Source of the DNA: Pirellula staleyi DSM 6068
GTDB taxonomy: Bacteria > Planctomycetota > Planctomycetia > Pirellulales > Pirellulaceae
DNA length: 59,515 nucleotides
Direction of reading: 5' to 3'
NCBI GenBank assembly: GCA_945875845.1
Contig: CAMCMB010000045.1
Location: 1-59,515 of the forward strand
Shown here: one piece after another, positions 16,814 through 24,660 of the stretch
Position numbering within the stretch: position 1 is the first letter of the stretch
How the letters are laid out: the number at the start of each line of letters is the position of its first letter
The notes under the pieces: model-generated
What the model was told of the DNA's origin: nothing
What the model saw: the letters and a program-made list of their open reading frames with translations, nothing else
Database searches by the model: none
Made by a program: the position numbers and the translations under genes

Positions 16814-17325
16814 GGTTGCTTAGTCGCTCTCTTTTTAATCTCGTTTTTCTCATCCCAACGACCCGCGACGGCTGAAACGTTGAGATTGAGCCGAGCCACC
16901 GAGTTGGCAAAACCTGACTGGTTTTCGACCCGCAAGAGGCCACGTTCCGGATTGGATTGCTTCGAAAATCGAACCTTGGTATCCGCGATGAGTGGGTACT
17001 GTTCATGGCCAACCACGTTGTCGTTGTCCGTTTGCTCGCGTTCAACTCGCCCATCGGCGAATCGATAAATCGTACGAGTACCGTTGGAACTTTCGGCGCT
17101 CATCGCAACGTCGGATACGACTTGAATGCTCGAGGCGTGGTGAATGTCATTTCGAAACTGTCTAGCCAGTCGATTCAACGAATGGCTATGGTTGGTGCGA
17201 GCCGTTGTTTGACTCGACAGTTGAAAGGATTGATGCACAAGCTTGATCGCCAATACCATAATGAGGCTGCCAGCCATCGTACTTAACATTACTTCGATGA
17301 GCGTAGTGCCGTTGCGCTTAATCAT
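16810..17325 (-). CDS. GspJ/PilW-like minor pseudopilin
   Basis: This encodes 171 residues from the ATG at 17325, chosen because it places MIKRNGTTLIEVMLSTMAGSLIMVLAIKLV at the N-terminus. That is a short basic leader, then the T-L-I-E-V methylation-site pattern with glutamate at +5, then a hydrophobic helix. The body has a typical GspJ/PilW beta-rich pattern (ARQFRNDIHHASSIQVVS, TIYRFADGRVERE, LRVENQSGF). It would be a low-abundance pseudopilin starting or tipping the pseudopilus. The gene overlaps the upstream one by 8 bases and the downstream one by 4. Confidence 0.8.
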   Translation of the reverse strand: MIKRNGTTLIEVMLSTMAGSLIMVLAIKLVHQSFQLSSQTTARTNHSHSLNRLARQFRNDIHHASSIQVVSDVAMSAESSNGTRTIYRFADGRVEREQTDNDNVVGHEQYPLIADTKVRFSKQSNPERGLLRVENQSGFANSVARLNLNVSAVAGRWDEKNEIKKRATKQP

Positions 17326-17722
17326 GTTTTCGCTCTTTCGTGTCGACCCAAGCGACCATGCTGACTGGAGTTCCGTTCGGACCACGATCCCACTCGAGAG
17401 ACAGCACCAATCGAGTGCCGTCACTGTCCTCAACGACCTCTCCAGAAATCTTGGCTTCGGGCAGTGCGTCCATAAGCGAGTCCGTGGGTTTCAAATTCTC
17501 GAGCATCGCCTTGCGTTCGACTTCATCCAGGCTCGTGAGCAACTCGAGTTGGTTGGCCAGTTCATGGATAGCCACTTGGTAGTGACGCACACTTTTAACA
17601 ACATTTCCAGTTTGAAAAGTCAAAGAGGTCATGAACCCCATCACGCTCACAAGTAAGCCCGCAGCAACCAGCACTTCTGCAGCCGAAACTCCGAGGTGAC
17701 GCTTTCGTTTTCGTAGTTCCAT
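17318..17722 (-). CDS. GspI/PilV-like minor pseudopilin
   Basis: This encodes 134 residues. The basic leader (MELRKRKRHLGVS) is followed by AAEVLVAAGLLVSVMGFMTSLTFQTG, a prepilin-type helix with glutamate near +3 to +5, then a small soluble domain (HYQVAIHELANQLELLTSL, KISGEVVEDSDGTRLVLSLEWDRG). Its length and place before the GspJ-like gene fit GspI or PilV. The gene overlaps the downstream gene by 8 bases and lies 16 bases after the third gspF-like gene. Confidence 0.72.
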   Translation of the reverse strand: MELRKRKRHLGVSAAEVLVAAGLLVSVMGFMTSLTFQTGNVVKSVRHYQVAIHELANQLELLTSLDEVERKAMLENLKPTDSLMDALPEAKISGEVVEDSDGTRLVLSLEWDRGPNGTPVSMVAWVDTKERKHD

Positions 17723-17738
17723 TCCGATATTTCTCCTA

Positions 17739-18863
17739 TCAGTCGAGACTGTAAATGAGTACTAAGTTCACGCTAAAAAACGCGATGAAAATAAACAGAA
17801 CAATGCACCCGAAAAGGAGAATCGCCACCGGATGCGCAAACGCCAGCATGGTAGAGGACGATTGACAGGCACGTTCCGTCTTCGCAATCGCCAGGCGTTC
17901 CAATAGCCAAGCTCTTGATTGATTGTCGGGCGATGCAACCAGTGCCCTTGCTTCGGCGGTTGTAATGAGTTCTGCATCCGAAAGACTTTGCCACTCATCG
18001 ACGCCCTGTTCGATCTCATTTCTAGCAAGCAGTAATCTTTGACGGATATTTTTGTCATAGTGGTACTTGGCAATCGTCGATAGCGTCCCAGACATCGGTC
18101 TACCCGCAGCGGACGAGATCGAAAGCAAGTGGAGTAGGAAACTTGAGCGACGCGTCTTCGGAACAATCGTCAAATTCGGCGCAACGACTCGCCTAAAAAA
18201 CCGCCGTGAAGTCGACGAGAAGAAAAGCATGGCAATAAAAAAAACAACAGCCAGAGCGACTGGGATATTGTCACATAGAAGATCAAAGCTTGACTTCAAA
18301 AACAAAAATGGCATTGACCTCTGTATTCCAAACTCCGTCAGAATTTGCGAATGCATGGGTGCAATTCGCATCATCAAGTAAAGTGTAATGCTCGCAAGCA
18401 CTAAAAGCGTAACCGCCCAATACGTGAACAAATTGCGCCAGGCGGCCTTGGTTTCATCCAGTTGGGAGTCCTGAGTACGGACGAGTTGGTGAAATGTCTG
18501 CGACAGCGAACCGGACTGACTTGCAAACCGCAGTGCAAGCACTTGATCATCACTTAAGACATCGGGCGTTTGCTCAATCGCGACGATCACGGGACAACCA
18601 GAACCTAACCGCTTGGCAAGTTGTTTTAAACGGCGCCGATACCATCCTCGATGCTCTCTTGCAAAGGAATCGATGAGTGATACGTGATCGATACGTTCGG
18701 AGTGGGCAATGGACAATAACTGAAGCAACGAATTTTGTTTCGCCCTGGTCGAATCGCTTCGCCACCATGGCGAAAGATACCAAGCTGGCCCGATTCGTTC
18801 TAGCTGTGCTCTCAAGTACGAGAACGTGGGAAAGGAAGTATTTAGGTTGAAAAGACCACTCAT
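17739..18863 (-). CDS. GspF-family inner-membrane protein, paralogue 3
   Basis: This encodes 374 residues. The N-terminal half is cytoplasmic and helical; LSDDQVLALRFASQSGSLSQTFHQLV is the GspF-like helical bundle segment. Transmembrane segments lie at about 146-170 (YWAVTLLVLASITLYLMM), 202-222 and the C-terminus (about 343-370). A second helical bundle (FLLHLLSISSAAGRPMSGTLSTIAKYHYD) precedes the last helix. This is the two-bundle, three-helix plan of GspF/PilC platform proteins, which sit under the pseudopilus and contact the assembly ATPase. It is one of three adjacent diverged paralogues. Gaps to its neighbours are 17 and 16 bases. Confidence 0.82.
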   Translation of the reverse strand: MSGLFNLNTSFPTFSYLRAQLERIGPAWYLSPWWRSDSTRAKQNSLLQLLSIAHSERIDHVSLIDSFAREHRGWYRRRLKQLAKRLGSGCPVIVAIEQTPDVLSDDQVLALRFASQSGSLSQTFHQLVRTQDSQLDETKAAWRNLFTYWAVTLLVLASITLYLMMRIAPMHSQILTEFGIQRSMPFLFLKSSFDLLCDNIPVALAVVFFIAMLFFSSTSRRFFRRVVAPNLTIVPKTRRSSFLLHLLSISSAAGRPMSGTLSTIAKYHYDKNIRQRLLLARNEIEQGVDEWQSLSDAELITTAEARALVASPDNQSRAWLLERLAIAKTERACQSSSTMLAFAHPVAILLFGCIVLFIFIAFFSVNLVLIYSLD

Positions 18864-18880
18864 GGAATTTGTGCGTTTCC

Positions 18881-19909
18881 TTAGGACAGGGAGGTTATGA
18901 GTGAAAAGAGCGGCCTAAAAAGCGCGATGATTACAAAGCCTACCAAGGCTCCAATAACCGCGACCATGATAGAGCTATTGAAACCAGAACCCAGTTGCGT
19001 ACGATTTCGAGACCGATCGCTATAGATTGCCGCCAACTGGCGAAGCAACGGGATGGACGGACCGCCATCCGTCCCTGCACTCAGCGCGTGTAATAAGGTG
19101 CTCGGAAAGTTATGAGCCACTGCCGATCGGATGGTTGAGTTGTTCGATGATTTGAACTCCTGCGCTAACTGCTCAGACCGAACTCGAAAATGGACTCGCT
19201 GGCTTGCGATCCCTGCGGCTTTGAGAGCGTCCGGGATCGGTGCGCCAATGCTTAACAACTCAGAGAGTGTCGCCGCAAAACGCGACATTGCTGCGACGTT
19301 AGATGTGCTTCCAGCAAAGAGACTTCCACAAACGCCACTCAGTTGAACATATTGAATACTCCGGCGAAACAGGCTAGCTAACAACCATGTGGCCCCCAAC
19401 GCAAGACACACGGCTCCCGCGAGAAAGGCGGGATATTCGTTGATAAAACCCGAAATCGCGAATACGATTTGGGTGGCTACCGGTAACTTTAGCTCGAACT
19501 CTTTGAACATTTTGCTGAACGTGGGAACAATCCAAATGGACATCATCACCAAGATTGCAACGACGATGAAGAATAGAATGAAGGGATAGACGAGCGACTG
19601 CCAATGCGAGCGACGCCGAACGGATTCCTGAGACATCATTTTCAGCAACTGCTCATATTGACTCGCACATCCGATCGCATTGCTATCGGCCATCAGCACC
19701 GGAAGCCAAGCCGCAAGAACTCCATCGTTCAGAATTTCTTCGGCAGTCACATCGCGTTTCAAAGCTGCGGTCACATGGCGAAAGCTCGGCGATGAACCGA
19801 TCCAAGCGAATTCTTGTCCCGCTGCTTCTAGCAGAGAACTCAATCCGTGACGTCGATCTAACGCCTCGTCGATCAATTGCAAATGGTTCGGACGAACAGT
19901 CGTTGACAT
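18881..19909 (-). CDS. GspF-family inner-membrane protein, paralogue 2
   Basis: This encodes 342 residues from the ATG at 19909, 11 bases after the previous gene; the longer frame back to 20056 would overlap that gene by about 130 bases. A helical bundle at about 15-100 (LIDEALDRRHGLSSLLEAAGQEF) precedes transmembrane segments at about 107-130 (LVYPFILFFIVVAILVMMSIWIV), 155-185 and 315-340. Between them lies the second bundle: SRFAATLSELLSIGAPIPDALKAAG, the strongest match to the GspF consensus (L..LL..G.P...AL). It is a platform component of a secretion or pilus machine. Confidence 0.85.
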   Translation of the reverse strand: MSTTVRPNHLQLIDEALDRRHGLSSLLEAAGQEFAWIGSSPSFRHVTAALKRDVTAEEILNDGVLAAWLPVLMADSNAIGCASQYEQLLKMMSQESVRRRSHWQSLVYPFILFFIVVAILVMMSIWIVPTFSKMFKEFELKLPVATQIVFAISGFINEYPAFLAGAVCLALGATWLLASLFRRSIQYVQLSGVCGSLFAGSTSNVAAMSRFAATLSELLSIGAPIPDALKAAGIASQRVHFRVRSEQLAQEFKSSNNSTIRSAVAHNFPSTLLHALSAGTDGGPSIPLLRQLAAIYSDRSRNRTQLGSGFNSSIMVAVIGALVGFVIIALFRPLFSLITSLS

Positions 19910-19920
19910 GGTTGAAAATC

Positions 19921-20889
19921 CTATGGACGGGCCAATGTGCATAGCAGTTCGATCATCGGTACAAAAAGGCTTAATGAGTACCCCAGCACCAACAGACCAC
20001 CGAGGATCGCGGCAAGTGCACTCAGCAGAACAGAGCTCCACCGCACCACTCTCCATTTGGCTGAATCGCGAAAAGTCTGTCCCACAAATCGGAACGCTGC
20101 AGCTTTAGCATGATGTTCGTCACTACATGAGCTTGCCCACTTCAGTAAAGGGGATGGATTTTTTGCCGTAAATTCTTCGCCAAGTCCACTCGCGAAGTTG
20201 GTCTCGGATAATGGTTTCGCAATCGCAAGATTCTCTTCCAGTCGGGCCAGATTATCGGCGTGATTCGCTTTTTCCACCCACCCTAAATCCTTGAATTCAA
20301 TGGGCAGCCAACGCAAATTGGAACTTGGTAGACGACTCCTCCAAGACACGACAGCCGCGATGACAAGGAGGGGCAAACCGGGACCCCAGTAGGGCAGCCA
20401 ATCCCGCACCCGCATCAACATCTTCAAACTCCCTCCCGGTGTCGTTCGTATCTGAGAATAGATCTCCTCTAAATGAGGGACGAGCGTGAGGACCAAGTAA
20501 AGGAAACCGCAGTAGACCAAAACCAACAGAATCAAAGGTTCGAGCAAGCTTCGATTCAATGTTGCAACAACATCGCGTCGCCGCTGACCAATGGCATTCA
20601 ACGGGGAAATCGCATCTGTTCCCGTTTTACCCTGGCTCCAAGCGATCAGCGAAACGTGATACTGGGTTGGAATCGACAGGTCTTCGACGACAGCTTGTTC
20701 GATCGTCTTTCCACGCGCATTCTGCAAAGCAATTTGAGAACTGATTTGGCTTAGCTTTTGCGAGAGCGTTTGTTTGCTAACGCGGAAGCCGAGGTCAATA
20801 GGAACATTGGCTTCGGAAAGAGATTGTAGTTGCGCATTGAAGGCGAGCACATCATCAATGTTCAGCTCGCGATCCGAAGCGTCATTCAT
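19921..20889 (-). CDS. GspF-family inner-membrane protein, paralogue 1
   Basis: This encodes 322 residues. The N-terminal helices (DDVLAFNAQLQSLSEANVPIDLGFRV, then GKTIEQAVVEDLSIPTQYHVSLIAWSQG) follow the GspF bundle pattern. Transmembrane segments lie at about 116-140 (LLEPLILLVLVYCGFLYLVLTLVP), 170-188 and 285-315. It is the first gene of the seven-gene cluster, with the DUF1559 gene last, and all genes are closely packed or overlapping. It lies 250 bases after the ECF sigma unit, from which three hairpin repeats separate it. No assembly ATPase or secretin is encoded in this window. Confidence 0.8.
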   Translation of the reverse strand: MNDASDRELNIDDVLAFNAQLQSLSEANVPIDLGFRVSKQTLSQKLSQISSQIALQNARGKTIEQAVVEDLSIPTQYHVSLIAWSQGKTGTDAISPLNAIGQRRRDVVATLNRSLLEPLILLVLVYCGFLYLVLTLVPHLEEIYSQIRTTPGGSLKMLMRVRDWLPYWGPGLPLLVIAAVVSWRSRLPSSNLRWLPIEFKDLGWVEKANHADNLARLEENLAIAKPLSETNFASGLGEEFTAKNPSPLLKWASSCSDEHHAKAAAFRFVGQTFRDSAKWRVVRWSSVLLSALAAILGGLLVLGYSLSLFVPMIELLCTLARP

Positions 20890-21203
20890 GGGTCGGTTCT
20901 CTTGGATTGGTAGTCACGCATTTTTCTCCAAGTCCATGGAGAGTTCGCTTCACAAGAGATACGATGCGCGGTCGGAGCAAATTTATTCGAACAGCACGAT
21001 TAAAATTAGCCGCGAGCCAAACCATCGGCAAAGTAATGGACACATTCCATGTGCCGTCCACCTAGAATCCTGGTACAAGCTTGACTGCGAACGGCACGGC
21101 GGAGCGTGCCTGCTACTTTTGAGCGATCGGCACGGCGGAGCGTGCCTGCTACTTTTGAGCGAACGGCACGGCGGAGCGTGCCTGCTACTTTTGTCGGCTG
21201 TGC
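20890..21203. other. Spacer with triple hairpin repeat between sigma unit and secretion cluster
   Basis: It holds the presumed upstream region of the first gspF-like gene (20890-21086) and the three 36-bp repeats at 21087-21194. I see no gene on either strand; the open frames crossing it simply translate the repeats. Confidence 0.6.
21087..21194. repeat. 36-bp tandem repeat, three copies, each a hairpin
   Basis: Units start at 21087, 21123 and 21159 with exact 36-base spacing. Each contains GGCACGGCGGAGCGTGCC, a perfect six-pair hairpin, followed by TGCTACTTTTG. One base differs in the unit heads (GCGAAC versus GCGATC). On the minus strand they lie just beyond the stop of the anti-sigma-like gene at 21204, so they may terminate or stabilise its transcript. 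Confidence 0.9.
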
Positions 21204-21632
21204 CTATTGAGAAAGATCCTGTTGGATCGCTTGACCGAGCCGAATGGCTTGATCCTGTCGCATTTGCACAAACGCTTCCTGAAGCCCCCAGCCGATTCCG
21301 ACATTGCGTTCGTGTGCAATCTTGATCGCCCTCTCCTCCAATTCGTACGCTGAGGGAGAGGCGAGTGAGTCGCCGAACCAACTAGCCTTGTCCAGCATTG
21401 GCAAAATCAATAAGCAGCATAATGCGGCCCCCCATATCATTCGGAAGAGCATTCTGTTGCTTCGTTTGTCAGAACAGTAATCGCGAGCCGCCTGAAGCGT
21501 CAGCGGCCGCAAGTTGTCCGATGGGATGACGTAACGCGACGCGGACCGAATCGTTGCTTCAATCGATTTCTGAAGATCGCTCGAAATCTCCCTGTCGCCG
21601 GAATCGTCGTGGAGCATTGGGTCGTTATTCAT
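21204..21632 (-). CDS. Small membrane protein coupled to ECF sigma factor (putative anti-sigma)
   Basis: This encodes 142 residues from the ATG at 21632, which overlaps the end of the sigma gene by 8 bases; a longer in-frame extension inside the sigma gene is discarded. An acidic N-terminal region of about 60 residues precedes one transmembrane helix (LFRMIWGAALCCLLILPML, at about 68-86). A C-terminal domain rich in charged and Gln residues follows. A cytoplasmic tail, single helix and coupling to an ECF gene fit an anti-sigma or sigma-modulating protein, but no zinc-binding anti-sigma motif is visible and I recognise no named domain. Confidence 0.6.
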   Translation of the reverse strand: MNNDPMLHDDSGDREISSDLQKSIEATIRSASRYVIPSDNLRPLTLQAARDYCSDKRSNRMLFRMIWGAALCCLLILPMLDKASWFGDSLASPSAYELEERAIKIAHERNVGIGWGLQEAFVQMRQDQAIRLGQAIQQDLSQ

Positions 21633-22191
21633 GGACCACCTCCACGTCGAACGACTGAAGCTGTGCCGATAGTTTTTGCAAGCCATATCGGTAGCGACTC
21701 GCCGCCGTAGCGGCAGGTACCCCAAGCACGTCGCTTATTTGAGCGAAGGTGAGATCCTCCCAAATCTTGAGGACGATAACCTCGCGTTGTTCCACCGGCA
21801 GCAAACGCATGGCGAGCCAGACCGCGCGAAAGGTGTCCTCTTGTTCGAGTTCGTCCACCGAACGACGCGTGAGCAAATCGGTCAAGCTTTGAACAGCAGC
21901 CCACCTGCGTTTCTTGCGGAGAATGACTAGGGATTCGTTGCGAACGATTCTCAGCAAATACGGCCAAGGAGAATCCGCTCGCGTCAAGATTTGCGGAGAC
22001 GCCACCACACGAACCAAAGACGCTTGAACCGCGTCCTCTGCATCATGTTGATTGCGAGTTATGGTCACAGCAAAACGGACTAGGCGTTGTGCGGTCAAGT
22101 CGTATAAACCCGCCAGCCCCGCAGCACCGCTTTCGACGATGCATTGGGCACTTGTTCGCACCTGGTTGGAAAAGGAGTCGCAATTTGTCAT
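21625..22191 (-). CDS. ECF-family RNA polymerase sigma factor
   Basis: This encodes 188 residues. Region 2 is LYDLTAQRLVRFAVTITRNQHDAEDAVQASLVRVV, followed by PWPYLLRIVRNESLVILRKKRR. Region 4 is RLLPVEQREVIVLKIWEDLTFAQISDVLGVPAATAASRYRYGLQKL, a complete helix-turn-helix. It lies upstream of, and in the same direction as, the secretion-like cluster and overlaps the gene for its likely membrane partner. Control of the secretion genes by this sigma is possible but not shown. Confidence 0.93.
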   Translation of the reverse strand: MTNCDSFSNQVRTSAQCIVESGAAGLAGLYDLTAQRLVRFAVTITRNQHDAEDAVQASLVRVVASPQILTRADSPWPYLLRIVRNESLVILRKKRRWAAVQSLTDLLTRRSVDELEQEDTFRAVWLAMRLLPVEQREVIVLKIWEDLTFAQISDVLGVPAATAASRYRYGLQKLSAQLQSFDVEVVHE

Positions 22192-22314
22192 AGCAATGTT
22201 TTAGGATGCGCGAAACAGACCTATTTGTTTAAAGATAGTCCTTTTTTATGGGAAAAATGAGAGAGCGAGGCTCCTGCCGAGCTATTTACGTACCAAGCGG
22301 GCTGTTGATTTAAT

Positions 22315-22376
22315 GGTACGACGGACTTCCTAGTCCGTCGAATTCACCATTGACGGACTTGGAAGTCCGTCGTACC
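22315..22376. repeat. Foldback element core, copy C
   Basis: 62 bp from GGTACGACGG to GTCGTACC, with the same two hairpins as 57-118, flanked by the outer arms GCGGGCTGTTGATTTA and TAAATCGACAGCCCGC. Confidence 0.95.
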
Positions 22377-22492
22377 GCCCTTACCCAATAACGACTTCAC
22401 TAAATCGACAGCCCGCAAGCTCGGCAGGAGCCTCGCTCTCCCGATGAAATTGCAAGCAATTCCACAAGTACCAAGCGGGCTGTTGATTTAAT

Positions 22493-22554
22493 GGTACGAC
22501 GGACTTCCTAGTCCGTCGAATTCCCTATTGACGGACTTGGAAGTCCGTCGTACC
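22493..22554. repeat. Foldback element core, copy D
   Basis: Second copy in the 178-bp duplication, with the same structure as 22315-22376. Confidence 0.95.
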
Positions 22555-22704
22555 GCCCTTACCCAATAACGACTTCACTAAATCAACAGCCCGCAAGCTC
22601 GGCAGGAGCCTCGCTCTCCCGATGAAATTGCGAGCAATTCCACAAGCAAAGAGAGACTCCCTCCTTTGGCAACACTGTTTAGGTGAGCGTTGCAGCAACT
22701 GGAT

Positions 22705-23544
22705 TTACCAATGGAGAGTCGCTGGAAAATATTCGTCAATCAATTGCTGATAAAAGGGTCGCAGCCCGGCGACGTCCATTCTCTCATCTCGTTTTGTGTA
22801 GAGATCGTATTGGTTAAATGCGTTGACCCACTTCATCATCTCGTGATCGTTGTCGTTCATGAGAAATCGGTACGCACCTTCGCGATGAACGGGGTAACAC
22901 GAATGATACCGAATCATCTTCAACGCGGGTTCCGGCAAGTAGTTCTTGACGACATGATAGAGATACTCGTCATGCCCCCAGGAAAGATTGACTTGGTCCA
23001 ACCCGCAATGAGCCGAATAGATTCCCAATTCAGATTGATAACACACATTGGCACTATCCGGATTGTCTAAAAACGCTTCGTAAAAAACGATTCGATCCGA
23101 AAACTGGCAGCCCACGGGGAACGTGTCTCCGACGACCGCCCATTGCGGTTCGCCCCACAAGCACAAAATTTTCCCTAGGTCGTGAATCAGTCCCGTCAGA
23201 ATGAACCATCGAGGTTGATTATCCTTACGAATGGCTTCGGCGGTTTGCAACAGATGCTCAATTTGGGGCAGGTCAATGTCCGGGTCGCTGTCATCCACAA
23301 GCGTATTGAGGTACTCCATCGCCTGCCAAATTCCCATTTGAGTTTTGGCGAGCGGCAAGTATTGTTTTCGCTTTTGCTGGCCAAATTCGAACGTCTGATA
23401 CTTATGATTTAAATGGTAGAACTCACGAACGCCTGGCCGTGCCTCCGCCGCATAATCTCGAAAGGTGTCGCGTGCAGGATAACGCCGTAGCAAGTCATCT
23501 TCCCAATCGTCCAAACTCGAAAGAGGCTCTGAACTGTCCGGCAT
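22705..23544 (-). CDS. myo-Inositol oxygenase
   Basis: This non-heme di-iron enzyme cleaves myo-inositol with O2 to D-glucuronate. The protein has 279 residues from the ATG at 23544. All expected iron ligands are present by comparison with mammalian MIOX: His-97 in [15 protein letters not shown], His-121 and Asp-122 in GLIHDLGK, His-191 in SWGHDEYLY, His-214 in RYHSCYPVH and Asp-247 in QYDLYTK. The substrate lysine is Lys-125 in HDLGK. It follows the ABC transporter genes by 75 bases in the same direction, suggesting uptake and first oxidation of inositol are co-expressed. A TTG four codons upstream is an alternative start. Confidence 0.93.
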   Translation of the reverse strand: MPDSSEPLSSLDDWEDDLLRRYPARDTFRDYAAEARPGVREFYHLNHKYQTFEFGQQKRKQYLPLAKTQMGIWQAMEYLNTLVDDSDPDIDLPQIEHLLQTAEAIRKDNQPRWFILTGLIHDLGKILCLWGEPQWAVVGDTFPVGCQFSDRIVFYEAFLDNPDSANVCYQSELGIYSAHCGLDQVNLSWGHDEYLYHVVKNYLPEPALKMIRYHSCYPVHREGAYRFLMNDNDHEMMKWVNAFNQYDLYTKRDERMDVAGLRPFYQQLIDEYFPATLHW

Positions 23545-23619
23545 TTTCAAATCCAATCAGGTAAAAAAAGGATATCTCACGCGGGACGCATCCACGTGAG
23601 TTGCGTGGCGCAGCGTTCG

Positions 23620-24660
23620 CTATGCAGCTTCCCGCCGGCGGCGTCGATATTGGTCCAGCGTGACGGCAGCAATGATAATCGCACCGATCATAATGTCTTG
23701 GGTCGAATTCTGAATCCCAAGTTGATCGCAACCGCTTGCAATCACGCCCATGATGGTCGCTCCTGCCAATGTGCCAAGTACGGACCCATGACCTCCGCTT
23801 AAGCTGCCGCCACCGATTACGACGGCCGCAATGAACTTCAGCTCGCGTCCGATTCCTTCGACGGGATTCGCCATTTTCACCAGCGAAAAAGTATAGATGC
23901 CCGCAACTCCAACCAACACACCTGCGATGGAATAAACCAACACTTTCGTTGCCAAGATATTCACGCCGCATAGCCTTGCCGTGGATTCGCTCGAACCGAT
24001 TGCAAAGAGCTGACGCCCCACAACCGATTGATTCAAAAGGATCGCGACCAAACCGGCGACTAGGATCGCAAGCCAAACCCCGTTTGCAATATTCGGATAG
24101 AATCCGATCCAATCTGGCGGCATCGTTGAGCTCAGTTTGGATAGCCAATCGGGAATGCGGTCGCGTTCCACGAAGACCGTTGACCCTTGAGCAAGTCGCT
24201 TGGCAATTCCCAGAAAAATCGTCATCGTCCCGAGCGTGACGATGAATGGTGGTATGCGTAGCAAGCCGATTAAGAGGCCATTGGTCAGCCCGCATGTTGC
24301 GCCGACTCCCAGCGTGAGGAGGACGGCGAAGCTCACGGAATGCCCTTGATTCAACGAACACGCTAATACGGTCGTACACAGCATGGCAGCCGTTCCAGCC
24401 GAAAGATCGATCCCACCGGCGATAATGACTAAAGTCATACCGAGCGCCGCAACGGCCACGGGAGCGGTCAGTACGAGCACTACTCGCAGGTTGCGCATCT
24501 CGCTGAATCGCCCTTGCCCAACCATTTTGTCAGCGATCGCAAAGCCGAGCACCACAATGGCTAACGCCAAGAGCGGCCCCAACGACCGCAGCAGTCGCAC
24601 GAAGCGGCTAACATTGACCGGTGTTGACGAAGTCGAATTGGGATCGGTTGTGTTCGTCAT
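23620..24660 (-). CDS. Sugar/inositol ABC transporter permease (RbsC family)
   Basis: This encodes 346 residues from the ATG at 24660, which overlaps the ATPase stop (ATGA). It has eight to ten transmembrane segments. The family motifs MTLVIIAGGIDLSAGT (about 80-95), LRIPPFIVTLGTMTIFLGIAKRL and GGGSLSGGHGSVLGTLAGATIMGVI (near the C-terminus) are typical of ribose, xylose and inositol permeases. It forms the membrane channel with the ATPase encoded upstream. In Caulobacter a transporter of this family (IbpA-IatA-IatP) takes up myo-inositol; here the adjacent inositol oxygenase makes inositol the most likely substrate. Confidence 0.92.
   Translation of the reverse strand: MTNTTDPNSTSSTPVNVSRFVRLLRSLGPLLALAIVVLGFAIADKMVGQGRFSEMRNLRVVLVLTAPVAVAALGMTLVIIAGGIDLSAGTAAMLCTTVLACSLNQGHSVSFAVLLTLGVGATCGLTNGLLIGLLRIPPFIVTLGTMTIFLGIAKRLAQGSTVFVERDRIPDWLSKLSSTMPPDWIGFYPNIANGVWLAILVAGLVAILLNQSVVGRQLFAIGSSESTARLCGVNILATKVLVYSIAGVLVGVAGIYTFSLVKMANPVEGIGRELKFIAAVVIGGGSLSGGHGSVLGTLAGATIMGVIASGCDQLGIQNSTQDIMIGAIIIAAVTLDQYRRRRREAA

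Larger units (their letters stand above)
22291..22646. repeat. 178-bp composite tandem duplication
   Basis: Units 22291-22468 and 22469-22646 are nearly identical. Each holds GCGGGCTGTTGATTTA, the foldback core, the stretch CCCTTACCCAATAACGAC, then TAAATCAACAGCCCGC (the inverse of the first arm), and one arm of the CTCGGCAGGAGCCTCGCTC family. The foldback therefore has an outer pair of 16-bp arms, a design of nested inverted repeats. Confidence 0.88.
22192..22704. other. Repeat-filled intergenic region
   Basis: About 510 bases hold no gene that I can support. They contain arms of the GGCTCCTGCCGAG family (22256-22282, 22420-22443, 22598-22621), a 178-bp tandem duplication and two foldback cores. 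Confidence 0.7.

Noticed and set aside
19910-20056. Longer start for the second gspF-like gene
   Set aside because: It would overlap the preceding gspF-like gene by about 130 bases and adds a cysteine-rich segment unlike the family.
21087-21194. Possible CRISPR array (three repeats of 36 bp)
   Set aside because: The copies abut directly with no unique spacers and no cas gene is near; each unit is a self-complementary hairpin.
20983-21381. Open frame with a repeated SSRHAPPCRSLK peptide
   Set aside because: The peptide repeats are only the translation of the three 36-bp hairpin repeats; there is no ribosome-binding site and it overlaps a supported gene.
23495-24379. Minus-strand open frame of 294 codons within the permease and oxygenase genes
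   Set aside because: It overlaps two genes with full motifs in another frame on the same strand and is arginine-rich without domain features.
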